64,000 nt of DNA from CAZPMO01 sp964587515 (GCA_964587515.1 CAZPMO010000002.1:1-64000); one strand, 5' to 3'; shown: positions 18,259-26,871, numbered from the stretch's first letter. Translations and numbers: made by a program. Notes: a model not told the origin generated them from the letters alone.

Positions 18259-18425
18259 GCAAATTCCACTCTGCCGCGTTTCACACTGTACCGATCCCCA
18301 GCCTATAACCTTTGGGAGGGAAGGACAAAGAGTGTTCGGCCCGCCATCGTGGCGAACCCTGCCTAACTCGTGATATTAAGAATATCGACCCGAGCAATTC
18401 AGATCGCGCGACAGGAGCAGACGCC

Positions 18426-19919
18426 TTGACCTCATCCACAGATTTCGACGTCCTGGAGACGACCATCGCCGACGTTCACGCGGCCTACCGGTCGGGTGCA
18501 TTGACCGCTCGGAAATTGGTCGAAATTTATTTCGGTCGAATTGACGCCTATGACAAAAAGGGGCCGAAGATCAATTCCCTGATCTCGCTCAATCCGCGCG
18601 CGTTGGAGGAAGCCGATCGCCTTGACGCGGCGTACCAGGCATCCGGGCCGGTCGGCGCGCTGCATGGCATCCCGATCATCATCAAGGACCAGGCCGACGT
18701 CGCGGAAATGCCGACGACGCTGGGCTCGGTGCTGTTCGAGAACCACTTCCCGGGTCGCGATTGCTTCGTCGCCGCGAAGTTGAAGGAAGCCGGCGCGATA
18801 TTCATCGGCAAGGCGACGCTGGGCGAACTCGGCGCCGGCGACACATACGGATCGCTCTTCGGTGAGTCGCGCAATGTCTATGATTTGCAACGCACCGTGG
18901 GCGGATCGTCGGGCGGCTCGGGAGCCAGCGTGTCGGCGAATTTCTGTACCGTAGCCATAGGACAGGAAGGGCTGGCCTCGATTCGGCGGCCCTCGACGTG
19001 GAACGGAGTCGCCGGAATGCGCCCGACCGCGGGGCTCGTGAGCCGGGGAGGAGTCTATGCCGGCTGGCCCACCATCAACGGCTCGCTCGGACCCATGGCG
19101 CGCGGCGTCACGGACTTGGCCAGACTGCTGGACGTCATGGTCGGCTACGATCCCGACGACCCCGTCACCGCGCACGGTTTCGGTCGCGCGCCCGCGAGCT
19201 TCACCGATGGGCTCGAAGAGAACGCGCTCGACGGCGCGCGAATCGGCATTTATCGCGAGCCGATGGGCTGGACCTCGGAGCCCGGTTCGGACGACTTCAA
19301 CAAGATCACCAAAGTGTTCGACCGGGCGGTGGATGATCTGGCGTCGGCGGGGGCGGAGATTATCGATGACATCAAGTTGCCTGATCTCAATGCCTTGCTG
19401 GCCAAGCGCGTCGGCAGTCCCGATGGCGGCGAACAGGCCTTCCAGAATTATTTCCGCGGCTGCGCCAGCATGCCGTTTGCGTCACGCGAAGAGGTCGCGG
19501 CGTCCCCGCTGTTCGACCAGTTGACCAGGGGCGCGCGCGAACGCTGGCTGAAATCGATCGCTTCGACGGAACAGCAGGGCGAATACCTGGAAGCGCGCGA
19601 TACGCTGATGACGCACATGCTGAAAATCATGGCGGATCACCGTCTCGACGCCATCGTGCACAAGGCCGTGGAGCACCAGCCGACCCTGATCAAGGACGGC
19701 CTCAACCCGCCCTATGTGGACCAGAAAGGCGCGCCGACCATCAATACCTTCCTGGTGTTCGTACCCTCCGTCGTCGTGCCGGCTGGTTTCACCCGCGACG
19801 ATTTACCGGCCGGAATTACCTTCCTCGGCCGGCCTTATTCCGACGCCAAAATGATCAAGCTGGCCTACGCCTATGAACAAGCCACCCGCCACCGGCGCGC
19901 GCCCGAGAGTACGCCTTAA
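18426..19919 (+). CDS. Amidase signature-family hydrolase
   Basis: A 497-residue amidase using a Ser-cisSer-Lys triad. The lysine lies in GIPIIIKDQADV, the cis-Ser in GGSSGGSGAS, and the nucleophile in GLASIRRPSTWNG; the usual GGS before the nucleophile is LAS here, a small departure. The TTG at 18426 is chosen because AGGAG lies eight bases upstream (18413-18417); the reading frame is open back to 18312, but that part looks non-coding. Family members hydrolyse amides, carbamates or Glu-tRNA(Gln) partners; with no gatB or gatC nearby, a small-molecule amidase is likely. It converges on metZ. Confidence 0.86.
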   Translation: MTSSTDFDVLETTIADVHAAYRSGALTARKLVEIYFGRIDAYDKKGPKINSLISLNPRALEEADRLDAAYQASGPVGALHGIPIIIKDQADVAEMPTTLGSVLFENHFPGRDCFVAAKLKEAGAIFIGKATLGELGAGDTYGSLFGESRNVYDLQRTVGGSSGGSGASVSANFCTVAIGQEGLASIRRPSTWNGVAGMRPTAGLVSRGGVYAGWPTINGSLGPMARGVTDLARLLDVMVGYDPDDPVTAHGFGRAPASFTDGLEENALDGARIGIYREPMGWTSEPGSDDFNKITKVFDRAVDDLASAGAEIIDDIKLPDLNALLAKRVGSPDGGEQAFQNYFRGCASMPFASREEVAASPLFDQLTRGARERWLKSIASTEQQGEYLEARDTLMTHMLKIMADHRLDAIVHKAVEHQPTLIKDGLNPPYVDQKGAPTINTFLVFVPSVVVPAGFTRDDLPAGITFLGRPYSDAKMIKLAYAYEQATRHRRAPESTP

Positions 19920-19948
19920 CATCCGAAACGCGGCGCACCGGCCTTTCT

Positions 19949-21145
19949 TTATGCCGAGGCCAAGGCCTGGGCGAGATCTTCCTTCACGTCTTCCGGGTCT
20001 TCCAGCCCGACCGACAGGCGCACCAGGCTGTCGCCGATGCGGAGATAATCGCGGTCCTCCTGCGTCAGACGCTGATGCGTGGTGGTCGCGGGGTGAGTGA
20101 CGAGGCTTTTGGTATCGCCGAGATTGTTCGAGATGTTGATCAGCCTGAGCGCGTTCAACACGCGGAATGCGCGCTCCTTGCCGCCGTCGATATCGAAGGT
20201 CAGAACATTGCCGAAATCGTCCATCTGCTTCCTGGCCAGCGCGTGCTGGGGATGGCTTTCAAGGCCGGGATAGGTCACCCGCGTCAGCCCGTCATGGCCG
20301 TCGAGAAAACCGGCCACTTCGGCTGCGTTGCGGCAATGCTGCATGACCCGGAGTTCTAGCGTCTCCAGACCTTTCAGCATAATCCAGGCGTTGAACGGGC
20401 TCAGCGAAGGACCGGTATGGCGCATGAAGGGTTTCAGCACGTTCTCGCAGTAATCCTCGCTGCCCAGGATCGCACCGCCGAGGCATCGCCCCTGCCCGTC
20501 GATATGCTTGGTCGCGGAATAGACCACGATGTCCGCGCCAAGCTCCATCGGCCGTTGCAGCACCGGGGTCGCGAACACATTGTCGATGACCACCAGCGCG
20601 CCCGCTTCGTGGGCGAGCCTGGAGACCGCTTCGATGTCGATGATGTCGAGGCCGGGATTGGACGGCGTCTCGATGAAAACGCACGCCGTCGGCCGCTTCA
20701 ACGCGTCCGCCCATTGATCGAGATCGGTGCCGTCGACGATGGTCGTCTCGACCCCGTAACGCGGCAATATCTCGGTCAGGATGTAAAGACACGATCCGAA
20801 TAAGGCGCGCGAGCCGACCACATGGTCGCCGGCTTTCACCATGCAGGCCATGGAGGCGAACACCGCGGCCATGCCGGTCGCGGTCGCGCGGCAATCTGGC
20901 GCGCCCTCGATCAGCCGCATACGTTCCTGGAACATGTCGACGGTGGGATTGCTGAAGCGCGAATAGATGAAGCGGTCGATGCGGTCCTTGAACGCGTCCT
21001 CGGCCTCCTCGGCGGCGTTATAGATATAGCCGGACGTCGCGAAGATCGCTTCTGAGGTCTCGCCGAATTCAGATCGCATTGTGCCGCCCCGGACCATTTT
21101 GGTCCTCGGCCGCCACGATTGCTGAATCTCTTTATCCACTTCCAT
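19949..21145 (-). CDS. metZ: O-succinylhomoserine sulfhydrylase
   Basis: A 398-residue Cys/Met-metabolism PLP enzyme that makes homocysteine from O-succinylhomoserine and sulfide. The PLP lysine lies in VVYSATKHIDGQGR. Other family segments are FIYSRFSNPTVDMFQERM, RATATGMAAVFASMACMV, and the C-terminal LVRLSVGLEDPEDVKEDL. The start at 21145 is preceded by GGGAGAGTGAC; the frame stays open upstream but that sequence is the regulatory leader. The leader carries a SAM-II aptamer and a strong hairpin, so expression should fall when S-adenosylmethionine is plentiful, which also supports the assignment. Confidence 0.93.
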   Translation of the reverse strand: MEVDKEIQQSWRPRTKMVRGGTMRSEFGETSEAIFATSGYIYNAAEEAEDAFKDRIDRFIYSRFSNPTVDMFQERMRLIEGAPDCRATATGMAAVFASMACMVKAGDHVVGSRALFGSCLYILTEILPRYGVETTIVDGTDLDQWADALKRPTACVFIETPSNPGLDIIDIEAVSRLAHEAGALVVIDNVFATPVLQRPMELGADIVVYSATKHIDGQGRCLGGAILGSEDYCENVLKPFMRHTGPSLSPFNAWIMLKGLETLELRVMQHCRNAAEVAGFLDGHDGLTRVTYPGLESHPQHALARKQMDDFGNVLTFDIDGGKERAFRVLNALRLINISNNLGDTKSLVTHPATTTHQRLTQEDRDYLRIGDSLVRLSVGLEDPEDVKEDLAQALASA

Positions 21146-21177
21146 GTCACTCTCCCTCGGACCCCTTGGGTCAAACG

Positions 21178-21208
21178 AAAACCCCCGGCCGATCGGCCGG
21201 GGGTTTTT
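21178..21208 (-). terminator. Terminator/attenuator hairpin in the metZ leader
   Basis: A perfect 30-base palindrome of two 13-base arms (AAAACCCCCGGCC and its complement) around GATC, with T runs on both sides. It lies between the SAM-II aptamer and the metZ start, about 32 bases before the gene. It probably acts as the riboswitch-controlled terminator; it could also simply end ctaA transcripts. Confidence 0.75.
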
Positions 21209-21212
21209 CATC

Positions 21213-21276
21213 CTCCGACCTTTTAGCGTTTTATTTAACGTGGTCGCAAGCCGGCCGGCCCAAATCACCACGGTGG
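21213..21276 (-). promoter_or_regulatory. SAM-II riboswitch aptamer upstream of metZ
   Basis: On the minus strand the conserved elements GTGGTGATTTG, GCGACCACGTTAAATAAAA and CGCTAAAAGGTCGG occur in order. P1 pairs GTGGT (21271-21267) with ACCAC (21244-21240). The H-type pseudoknot pairs CCGGCC in the loop (21258-21253) with GGTCGG (21220-21215), one G-U included. This is the SAM-II (metA-type) architecture known from alphaproteobacterial methionine genes. It lies directly downstream of a good promoter and upstream of a terminator hairpin and metZ. Confidence 0.9.
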
Positions 21277-21281
21277 CGGGA

Positions 21282-21310
21282 TTGTTAGCGGGTACGACCG
21301 CCGGGGTCAA
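21282..21310 (-). promoter_or_regulatory. Predicted metZ promoter
   Basis: TTGACC (21310-21305), 17 bases, then TAACAA (21287-21282) on the minus strand. The -35 overlaps the ctaA stop codon. The predicted start site, about 21275, coincides with the 5' edge of the SAM-II aptamer, which makes the call more credible than the hexamers alone. Confidence 0.6.
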
Positions 21311-22353
21311 GCGGCTGAAGAGCGCCGCGCGCCGTGCGCGGTCCACACCGCCAGCGTGAACAGGATCATGGCCCCCGCCTGGTGCGCCGCGGCGATGGCG
21401 ATCTGGACCTCGCTGAGTAGCGTCGCGATGCCGAGCCCGGCCTGAACCAGTGACCACGCCGCAAGCAAATCGATGGCGCGGCGGTCCGATCCGACCAGCC
21501 TGGCGGCCCGCGCGCGGAACCACAAAGCCAGGATCAGGACCACCAGCGAGATTGCCACCACGCGGTGCGTGAACTGCACCGTGGCGGCGTTTTCAAAGAA
21601 ATTCAGCGGCCATGGGTCGATCGTGAACATGCCGGAAGGCGCAAGCCCGCCATCCATCAGCGGAAAGGTGTTATAGGCGAGCCCGGCATCGATGCCCGCC
21701 ACGAAGGCGCCAGTTATCACGGTCACGGAAGTCCAGCCCAGCACCGTCCAGCATAGAGGGCGAAGCCGGGCCGCAGCCCCGCCCGATACTCCGGCGCGCG
21801 CCAGATCGAGCGCCAGCCACATCAGATAACCATAGATCGCGACCGCCAGCGCGAGATGGGCCGCGAGCCGGTACTGGCTGACCGCCGGCCGGTCTACGAG
21901 ACCGCTTTTCACCATGTACCAGCCGAGCAACCCCTGCGCGCCGCCGAGCACGAAGGCGAAGACCAACCTGCCGGTCAGCGCGCGATCGAGCCGCCGGCGC
22001 AGCAGGAAATAGACGAAAGGAACGAAGAACACGATGCCGATGGCGCGGCCCCACAGGCGATGCAGATATTCGAACCAGTAGATCGCCTTGAAGTCGGCCA
22101 GCGTCATCCAGAAATTGCTGGTGCGGAACTCCGGCGAATCGCGATAGGCCTGAAATAGTTCCCGCCACGCGGCCTCGCTGAGCGGCGGCAGGGCGCCGGT
22201 GACCGGACGCCAGTCGACGATGGAAAGACCCGATTCCGTCAACCGCGTAACGCCGCCCAGCACCACCATGGCGAACACCATCGCGCAGCAGACGACCAGC
22301 CACATCACCACCGCGCGGCTGTCCGATGCTCCGGTGCGGACGCGTCCGGTCAA
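21307..22353 (-). CDS. ctaA: Heme A synthase (COX15/CtaA)
   Basis: A polytopic membrane protein of about 348 residues that oxidises heme O to heme A for cytochrome aa3 oxidase. The four conserved heme-ligand histidines are visible in FEYLHRLWGR, LAAHLALAVA, VQFTHRVVAIS and AAAHQAGAM; GGVTRLTESGLSIVDW is the family signature. It lacks the extracellular Cys pairs of Bacillus CtaA, as usual for alphaproteobacteria. A TTG at 22353 with GAGG upstream is the preferred start; an ATG at 22413 would add 20 unlikely residues. A TTTGGGCC/GGCCCAAA hairpin (22391-22414) lies in the leader. Confidence 0.92.
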   Translation of the reverse strand: MTGRVRTGASDSRAVVMWLVVCCAMVFAMVVLGGVTRLTESGLSIVDWRPVTGALPPLSEAAWRELFQAYRDSPEFRTSNFWMTLADFKAIYWFEYLHRLWGRAIGIVFFVPFVYFLLRRRLDRALTGRLVFAFVLGGAQGLLGWYMVKSGLVDRPAVSQYRLAAHLALAVAIYGYLMWLALDLARAGVSGGAAARLRPLCWTVLGWTSVTVITGAFVAGIDAGLAYNTFPLMDGGLAPSGMFTIDPWPLNFFENAATVQFTHRVVAISLVVLILALWFRARAARLVGSDRRAIDLLAAWSLVQAGLGIATLLSEVQIAIAAAHQAGAMILFTLAVWTAHGARRSSAA

Positions 22354-22557
22354 GGCGTTTTTTCCTCGCGAACTCAGTTCAATTCCAATGTTTGGGCCAC
22401 GGCAGCGGCCCAAATCATGTCATAGCGTGTCGCCCCTACCCGAACAATAGTGGCATCGGTCGCGCTGCATCGGAAGGCGTCGATCAGCGGGAGCGTTCCA
22501 TGCTATGACAGTTGCGCGCGGCGTTTGCCGCTGCCAATCGCCGCTAAGGATTCCCGT

Positions 22558-23298
22558 TTGGACGCCGTCTTTATCGCCACCGCAATCGTCGCGTTTCTTG
22601 TCGCGGGCTGCGTCAAGGGGGTGATCGGGCTCGGCCTGCCGCTGACCTCCATCGCCATCCTCACCACCACCATCGGGCTGCGCGAGGCGATCCCGATTAT
22701 CGTGATCCCGGTGCTGGTCACCAATATCTGGCAGGCCAGCCGGGGCGGCGCGCTGATGCGCCATTTCAGGCGTTTCTGGTCCATGAACCTGCTGCTTTGC
22801 GCCGGCACCTGGGCCGGCACGGTGATGCTGTTTATGATCGATCCCAATATCCTGCTGCTCCTGCTGGGGGTCGTGATTATCGCCTGGGTGCTGATCAATC
22901 TGTTCGCGGTGCGCGCGACGGTGCCGGACGGCGCGGAATGGTGGATGTCGCCCTCGGTGGGCGCGTTCTCGGGCGTGCTGACCGGGCTTACCGGATCGGT
23001 CGGGGCGCCGGTCGCCATCTACCTTCAGGCGCTCGATCTCGAAAAAGAAGCCTTCCTGCAGGCGATCAGCCTGTCGTTTCTGCTCGCCGCCCTAACCTGG
23101 ATACCGGCGCTCGCCGAACAATCGGCCTATGATTTCGAGATCGCGCTCTATTCGACCGCGGCGCTGGCGCCCGCCTTCGCCGGCATGTGGATCGGCCAGC
23201 GCATCCGCTCCCGCCTGTCGGAGGAGCATTTCCGACGCGGCGTGTTCGTCTTTCTGTTAATCGTCGGCGCCAATTTGATCCGCAAGGCGGTATTTTGA
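22558..23298 (+). CDS. TauE/SafE-family sulfite/organic anion exporter
   Basis: A 246-residue membrane protein with seven or eight hydrophobic helices. It carries the family repeats FLVAGCVKGVIGLGLPLTS near the N-terminus and GVLTGLTGSVGAPVAIYLQ in the middle. TauE/SafE proteins move sulfite, sulfoacetate or other organic anions. A TTG at 22558 with TAAGGA seven bases upstream is preferred; the ATG at 22450 would add 36 non-hydrophobic residues before the first helix. It is divergent from ctaA and heads a plus-strand run with the double-VOC and Fe-S genes. Confidence 0.84.
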   Translation: MDAVFIATAIVAFLVAGCVKGVIGLGLPLTSIAILTTTIGLREAIPIIVIPVLVTNIWQASRGGALMRHFRRFWSMNLLLCAGTWAGTVMLFMIDPNILLLLLGVVIIAWVLINLFAVRATVPDGAEWWMSPSVGAFSGVLTGLTGSVGAPVAIYLQALDLEKEAFLQAISLSFLLAALTWIPALAEQSAYDFEIALYSTAALAPAFAGMWIGQRIRSRLSEEHFRRGVFVFLLIVGANLIRKAVF

Positions 23299-23373
23299 GC
23301 CGCCCCTCGCGAATTGACCCGCGAACGATTTTGCCACAACATCCACGCTGCCAAACGGACCGGAGTACAGAGC

Positions 23374-24210
23374 ATGAACCGACTGCGCCATATCGCTTAT
23401 TCGGTGACCGACGTCCCGAAAGCCCGCAAATTCTTCGAAGACGGCTTCGGCATGGACGCGGTGTTGGAAGCATCGCGCGCGCTTTACATGTCGGACGGGG
23501 TGATGAACGTCGCGCTGCTCGGCATCGAGGGAAGGCCGGCCGGCTGGGACGGGGCCGAGCCGTTCTACGGCATCCATCATTTTGGTCTCTGGGTCGATGA
23601 CGCGGCGGAGACCGGGCGGCGCATCGAGGCCGCCGGCGGCGCCTTCGTGACCGGCGAACAGCCGGCCGACGACGACGCTTTCTACGAGCTCAAATACCGC
23701 GACCCGTGGGGCAATGTCTTCGATATTACCACCAATGGCTGGGCGGGCGCGGCCAAGGATGTCCAGCCCGGCCCGGGCTCGGCGCGCAGCCGCCTGCGCC
23801 ACGTGGCGCTGTCGGTGACCGACCCCGAGGCGGTGCAGAAATTTTTCGAGGACGCCTTCGGCATGACCAAGGCGGGCAATGCCGGGGCCGGCGTCTATAT
23901 GACCGACGGCACGCTGAACATCGCGCTGCTGGGGCGCAAGGGCAAACCGCTCGGCTATGAAGGCACGGAGCCGTTCTACGGTATCGATCATGTGGGTATC
24001 TGGGTCGACGACATCACCGAAGCGCGCGAGCGCGTAGAGGCGGCGGGCGCGAAATACGTGCTCGGCAACGAAAGCAACGATCCCAACACGTTCTACGAGA
24101 TCAAATATCGCGACCCGCTGGGCCACCTGTTCGATCTTACCGCCGGCGGCTGGAAAGGCGCGGTGAAAGAGGTGGTTCCCGCCGCCGAAACCGCCGCCGC
24201 GGCCGAGTAG
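23374..24210 (+). CDS. Two-domain VOC (glyoxalase-like) protein
   Basis: The 278-residue protein is an internal duplication of the VOC fold. The halves begin NRLRHIAYSVTDVPKARKFF and SRLRHVALSVTDPEAVQKFF, and end FYELKYRDPWGNVFDIT and FYEIKYRDPLGHLFDLT. Each half has the metal-binding pattern (an early His, a middle His in FYGIHHFG or FYGIDHVG, and a late Glu). Such proteins include extradiol dioxygenases, glyoxalases and epimerases; the substrate is unknown. The start at 23374 matches the first beta strand. It precedes the RdhA-like Fe-S gene by 12 bases, which suggests shared function. Confidence 0.83.
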   Translation: MNRLRHIAYSVTDVPKARKFFEDGFGMDAVLEASRALYMSDGVMNVALLGIEGRPAGWDGAEPFYGIHHFGLWVDDAAETGRRIEAAGGAFVTGEQPADDDAFYELKYRDPWGNVFDITTNGWAGAAKDVQPGPGSARSRLRHVALSVTDPEAVQKFFEDAFGMTKAGNAGAGVYMTDGTLNIALLGRKGKPLGYEGTEPFYGIDHVGIWVDDITEARERVEAAGAKYVLGNESNDPNTFYEIKYRDPLGHLFDLTAGGWKGAVKEVVPAAETAAAAE

Positions 24211-24222
24211 CGGGACGCCTCC

Positions 24223-25203
24223 ATGTCCGATTACGAAGCGCCGGAAGTCCAGCGCCGGCTGTTTCCGGATATCACCGGCAACGCGGTGAACGGGCTGGGC
24301 GAGGAAGCGCGGCGTTCTCCGTCGCCCATATACTGGCACTATTCGCAGGACATCGACCTGCCGCACCGCGCGCTGCAGGATTATTATCTGGCCGGGTTCG
24401 ACGACAAGCCCGAGTTGCAGGATTTTCATTTGAAATATGGCGGGCGCGGCGGACGTGAGCGGCCGGAAAAGCCCTCCGCCCCGGTGGTTGATACGCCGGA
24501 GGTCTGGACCGAAAAAATCAAGGCGCACGCGCTCGCCAACGAGGCCGATATCGTGGGCATCGCGCGCATCAAGCCCGAATGGGTGTTCGAGGGGTACGAG
24601 GTCGCCGAGCCCTGGATCGTGATGATCGGCGTGGCCATGGATCACGGCGAAATCAACAAGGCGCCCGAACTGCCGTCGGCCGTGGAGACCATGACCCAAT
24701 ATAACCGGGGCACCCGCGCCGCCCGCGCGGTGGCCAATTTCATCCAGTCCCAGGGTTACGACGCGCACCCGCATGGCGGGCCCATGGCGGGACCGATGCT
24801 GCTGATCCCGCCCGCCATCGAGGCCGGGCTCGGCGAGCTAGGCAAGCACGGCTCGATGATCAACCGGCGCTTCGGATCGTCGTTCCGGCTCGCCGGGGTG
24901 ATGACCGATTTGCCGCTGGTGGCGGATGCGCCGGCGCCATTCGGGTCCGACGATTTCTGCGTCAACTGTCAGGTCTGCGTCAACGCCTGCCCGCCCGACG
25001 CGATCTTCCGCGAAAAGCAGACCGTGCGCGGCGAGCGCAAATGGTTCGTCGATTTCGACAAATGCATCCCGTTCTTCAACGACACCCAGGGCTGCGGCAT
25101 CTGCATCGCGCGCTGCCCATGGTCTCGGCCGGGCGTCGCCTCCAACCTTGCCGACAAGCTCGCCGCCCGCCGCGCGCGATTGGAGCGCGGCGAAGGTCAC
25201 TGA
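24223..25203 (+). CDS. Reductive dehalogenase-like corrinoid/2x[4Fe-4S] protein (soluble, short)
   Basis: The 326-residue protein has the RdhA/QueG-type C-terminal half. IEAGLGELGKHGSMIN and VMTDLPLVADAP are followed by two cluster motifs, C246-x2-C249-x2-C252-x3-C256P and C281...C291-x2-C294-x3-C298P. Tyr160 (QYNRGTRAARAVANF) and Lys208 sit where RdhA places catalytic residues, by motif comparison only. There is no Tat signal and no membrane anchor gene (rdhB), so it is probably cytoplasmic and not respiratory. Known relatives either remove halogens or, in QueG, reduce epoxyqueuosine; the N-terminal half is unlike QueG. The double-VOC gene is 12 bases upstream. Activity is unproven. Confidence 0.72.
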   Translation: MSDYEAPEVQRRLFPDITGNAVNGLGEEARRSPSPIYWHYSQDIDLPHRALQDYYLAGFDDKPELQDFHLKYGGRGGRERPEKPSAPVVDTPEVWTEKIKAHALANEADIVGIARIKPEWVFEGYEVAEPWIVMIGVAMDHGEINKAPELPSAVETMTQYNRGTRAARAVANFIQSQGYDAHPHGGPMAGPMLLIPPAIEAGLGELGKHGSMINRRFGSSFRLAGVMTDLPLVADAPAPFGSDDFCVNCQVCVNACPPDAIFREKQTVRGERKWFVDFDKCIPFFNDTQGCGICIARCPWSRPGVASNLADKLAARRARLERGEGH

Positions 25204-25208
25204 TCGCC

Positions 25209-26159
25209 TTAACCGGCGATGTCGAGCACCACTTTGCCCCGTGTGCGGCCGCCTTCCACATGGCGATGCGCTTCCGCCGCCTCGGCCAGCGGATAGACCG
25301 CATCCAGCGTGACCTTGACGGCGCCGTCATCGATCAACCGCCCGATCTCGGCCAGTTGCGCGCCGTCGGGATGGACCAGCACCATGGTCCCCTTGCCCTT
25401 ATTGGCCTCGGCTTCTTCGGGCGGCACCGGGCCGGTGATCGAGATCAACCAGCCGCCGTCCTTCAGCACCTGCCAGCTGCGCGGCCGCTCGGCGGCATCG
25501 ATGGTGTGAAAAACCAGGTCGACATCATCGACGACGCCGGTGAAATCGACCGCGCCGTAATCGACGAACTGATCGACGCCGAGCCCCGTGACGAAAGCCT
25601 CGTTACGCGCCGACGCGGTGCCGATTACCGTCGCGCCCTTCCATTTCGCGAGTTGCGCCGCGATATGGCCGACGCCACCGGCGGCCGCGTGGATCAGGGC
25701 GCGCTGACCGGCTGCCAGCCCGGCGGTATCGAACATCGCCTGCCAGGCGGTCAGCGCCACCAGCGGCACGGCGGCAGCTTCGGCATGGCTCAGCGAGGCG
25801 GGCTTGGGCGCGAGATCGCCGGCGGGCGCGCTGACATATTCGGCGTAGGCCCCGGCGAGGACGGGAAAGCGCGGCATGGAAAACACCTCATCGCCCACTT
25901 TCCAGTCCGGCGAGCGGCTTTCGACCACGGTGCCCGAAATATCCCAACCCAGGATTACCGGCATCTTCACGTCGTCGCCCCAGCGGCGGTTCACGCCGAT
26001 GCCGTCGCGGGTCTTGAAATCGATCGGATTGATGCCGGCGGCATGGACCCGGACCAGCACCTCGCCCTCGTCCGCGACCGGCCGCGGCGCGTCTTCCAGC
26101 ACCAGCGCATCGGCGTTGCCGAAATCATGCATGGTGACGGCTTTCATGGTCTCGGTCAT
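25209..26159 (-). CDS. Zinc-less quinone oxidoreductase-type NADPH dehydrogenase (MDR family)
   Basis: A 316-residue medium-chain reductase. It has GINPIDFKTRDG, the nucleotide-binding AAAGGVGHIAAQLAKWKGA, and the C-terminal EGGRTRGKVVLDI. The catalytic zinc ligands of alcohol dehydrogenases are absent, so it probably reduces quinones or alpha,beta-unsaturated carbonyls with NADPH. The ATG at 26159 follows GGAGCGC; upstream residues in frame belong to the neighbouring Fe-S gene's region. It converges tail to tail on the RdhA-like gene with five bases between. Confidence 0.87.
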   Translation of the reverse strand: MTETMKAVTMHDFGNADALVLEDAPRPVADEGEVLVRVHAAGINPIDFKTRDGIGVNRRWGDDVKMPVILGWDISGTVVESRSPDWKVGDEVFSMPRFPVLAGAYAEYVSAPAGDLAPKPASLSHAEAAAVPLVALTAWQAMFDTAGLAAGQRALIHAAAGGVGHIAAQLAKWKGATVIGTASARNEAFVTGLGVDQFVDYGAVDFTGVVDDVDLVFHTIDAAERPRSWQVLKDGGWLISITGPVPPEEAEANKGKGTMVLVHPDGAQLAEIGRLIDDGAVKVTLDAVYPLAEAAEAHRHVEGGRTRGKVVLDIAG

Positions 26160-26175
26160 GGTGCGCTCCCTGAAA

Positions 26176-26871
26176 TTATTCCGGGTCGAGTTTAAAGCGC
26201 CGCGCGGCGCGCAGGAAGGCGCTGGTGTGGAAGTCCTGCGCCGCGCGCGGATAGGTGTGTTCGCGCCCGACCGGGCAGGCGCGGCGCGCCATGCAGCCCC
26301 GTTCGCGGCAGGGCGCGCCCAAGGGTCCGTCCACGTGACCGACACAGGCCGCCACATCGAAACGGTCCGGCTTGAACGCGTCGGCCGGGCAGACCTTCAG
26401 GCACGGTTTCCCGGCGCAAGCCTCGCACGGGCTGGGCGCATCGTCGCGTGGCGGCGGCTCGGTGGACTCGGCGAAGACGAAGGCGGCGCGATAGACGTGC
26501 CACAATCCGAATTCGGGATGGATCATGATGCCGGTGGGCGACCTGTATACCGGCTCGGCGCGCGCCGCCCAATCCTGGATCGGCGGAAAATACGGCCCCT
26601 CGTTGGGCAGGATCGCATGCGCGCCCACCGTGTCGGCCGCGGCCAGAATGCCGGGCCGCAGCCAATCGTCGAGCGGATTGCGTCCCGGCCGTTCGCGCGC
26701 CGCGAAGATCCGCCACATGGCATCGCCCGCATTGCCGGCCAGCACCACCGTCGCCGCCGCGCGCCCGTCGGGCAGCGGCGGCACATTGTCGTCGACGCGC
26801 GCCTGGAACCCACCCCGGACAAACAGTCCCCAGGGCGCCAGCGCGGCGGAAAGTTTTTCGAGCAACACCAT
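26176..26871 (-). CDS. 2x[4Fe-4S] ferredoxin-like protein
   Basis: The 231-residue protein has a C-terminal iron-sulfur module: C149-x2-C152-x4-C157-x3-C161P and C176, C188, C193, C199P. The N-terminal 140 residues (WGLFVRGGFQARVDD, LAGNAGDAMWRIFAARE) are conserved in unnamed alphaproteobacterial proteins and resemble a degenerate QueG-like segment. The reaction is unknown; an electron-transfer or nucleotide-bound reductase role is inference. The ATG at 26871 is used, since the open frame further upstream runs into the divergent small gene. It is upstream of the quinone oxidoreductase gene with a 16-base gap, so co-transcription is likely. Confidence 0.75.
   Translation of the reverse strand: MVLLEKLSAALAPWGLFVRGGFQARVDDNVPPLPDGRAAATVVLAGNAGDAMWRIFAARERPGRNPLDDWLRPGILAAADTVGAHAILPNEGPYFPPIQDWAARAEPVYRSPTGIMIHPEFGLWHVYRAAFVFAESTEPPPRDDAPSPCEACAGKPCLKVCPADAFKPDRFDVAACVGHVDGPLGAPCRERGCMARRACPVGREHTYPRAAQDFHTSAFLRAARRFKLDPE

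Noticed and set aside
22354..24222. Cobalamin riboswitch near the RdhA-like gene
   Set aside because: No B12-box sequence could be recognised upstream of the TauE, VOC or RdhA-like genes.
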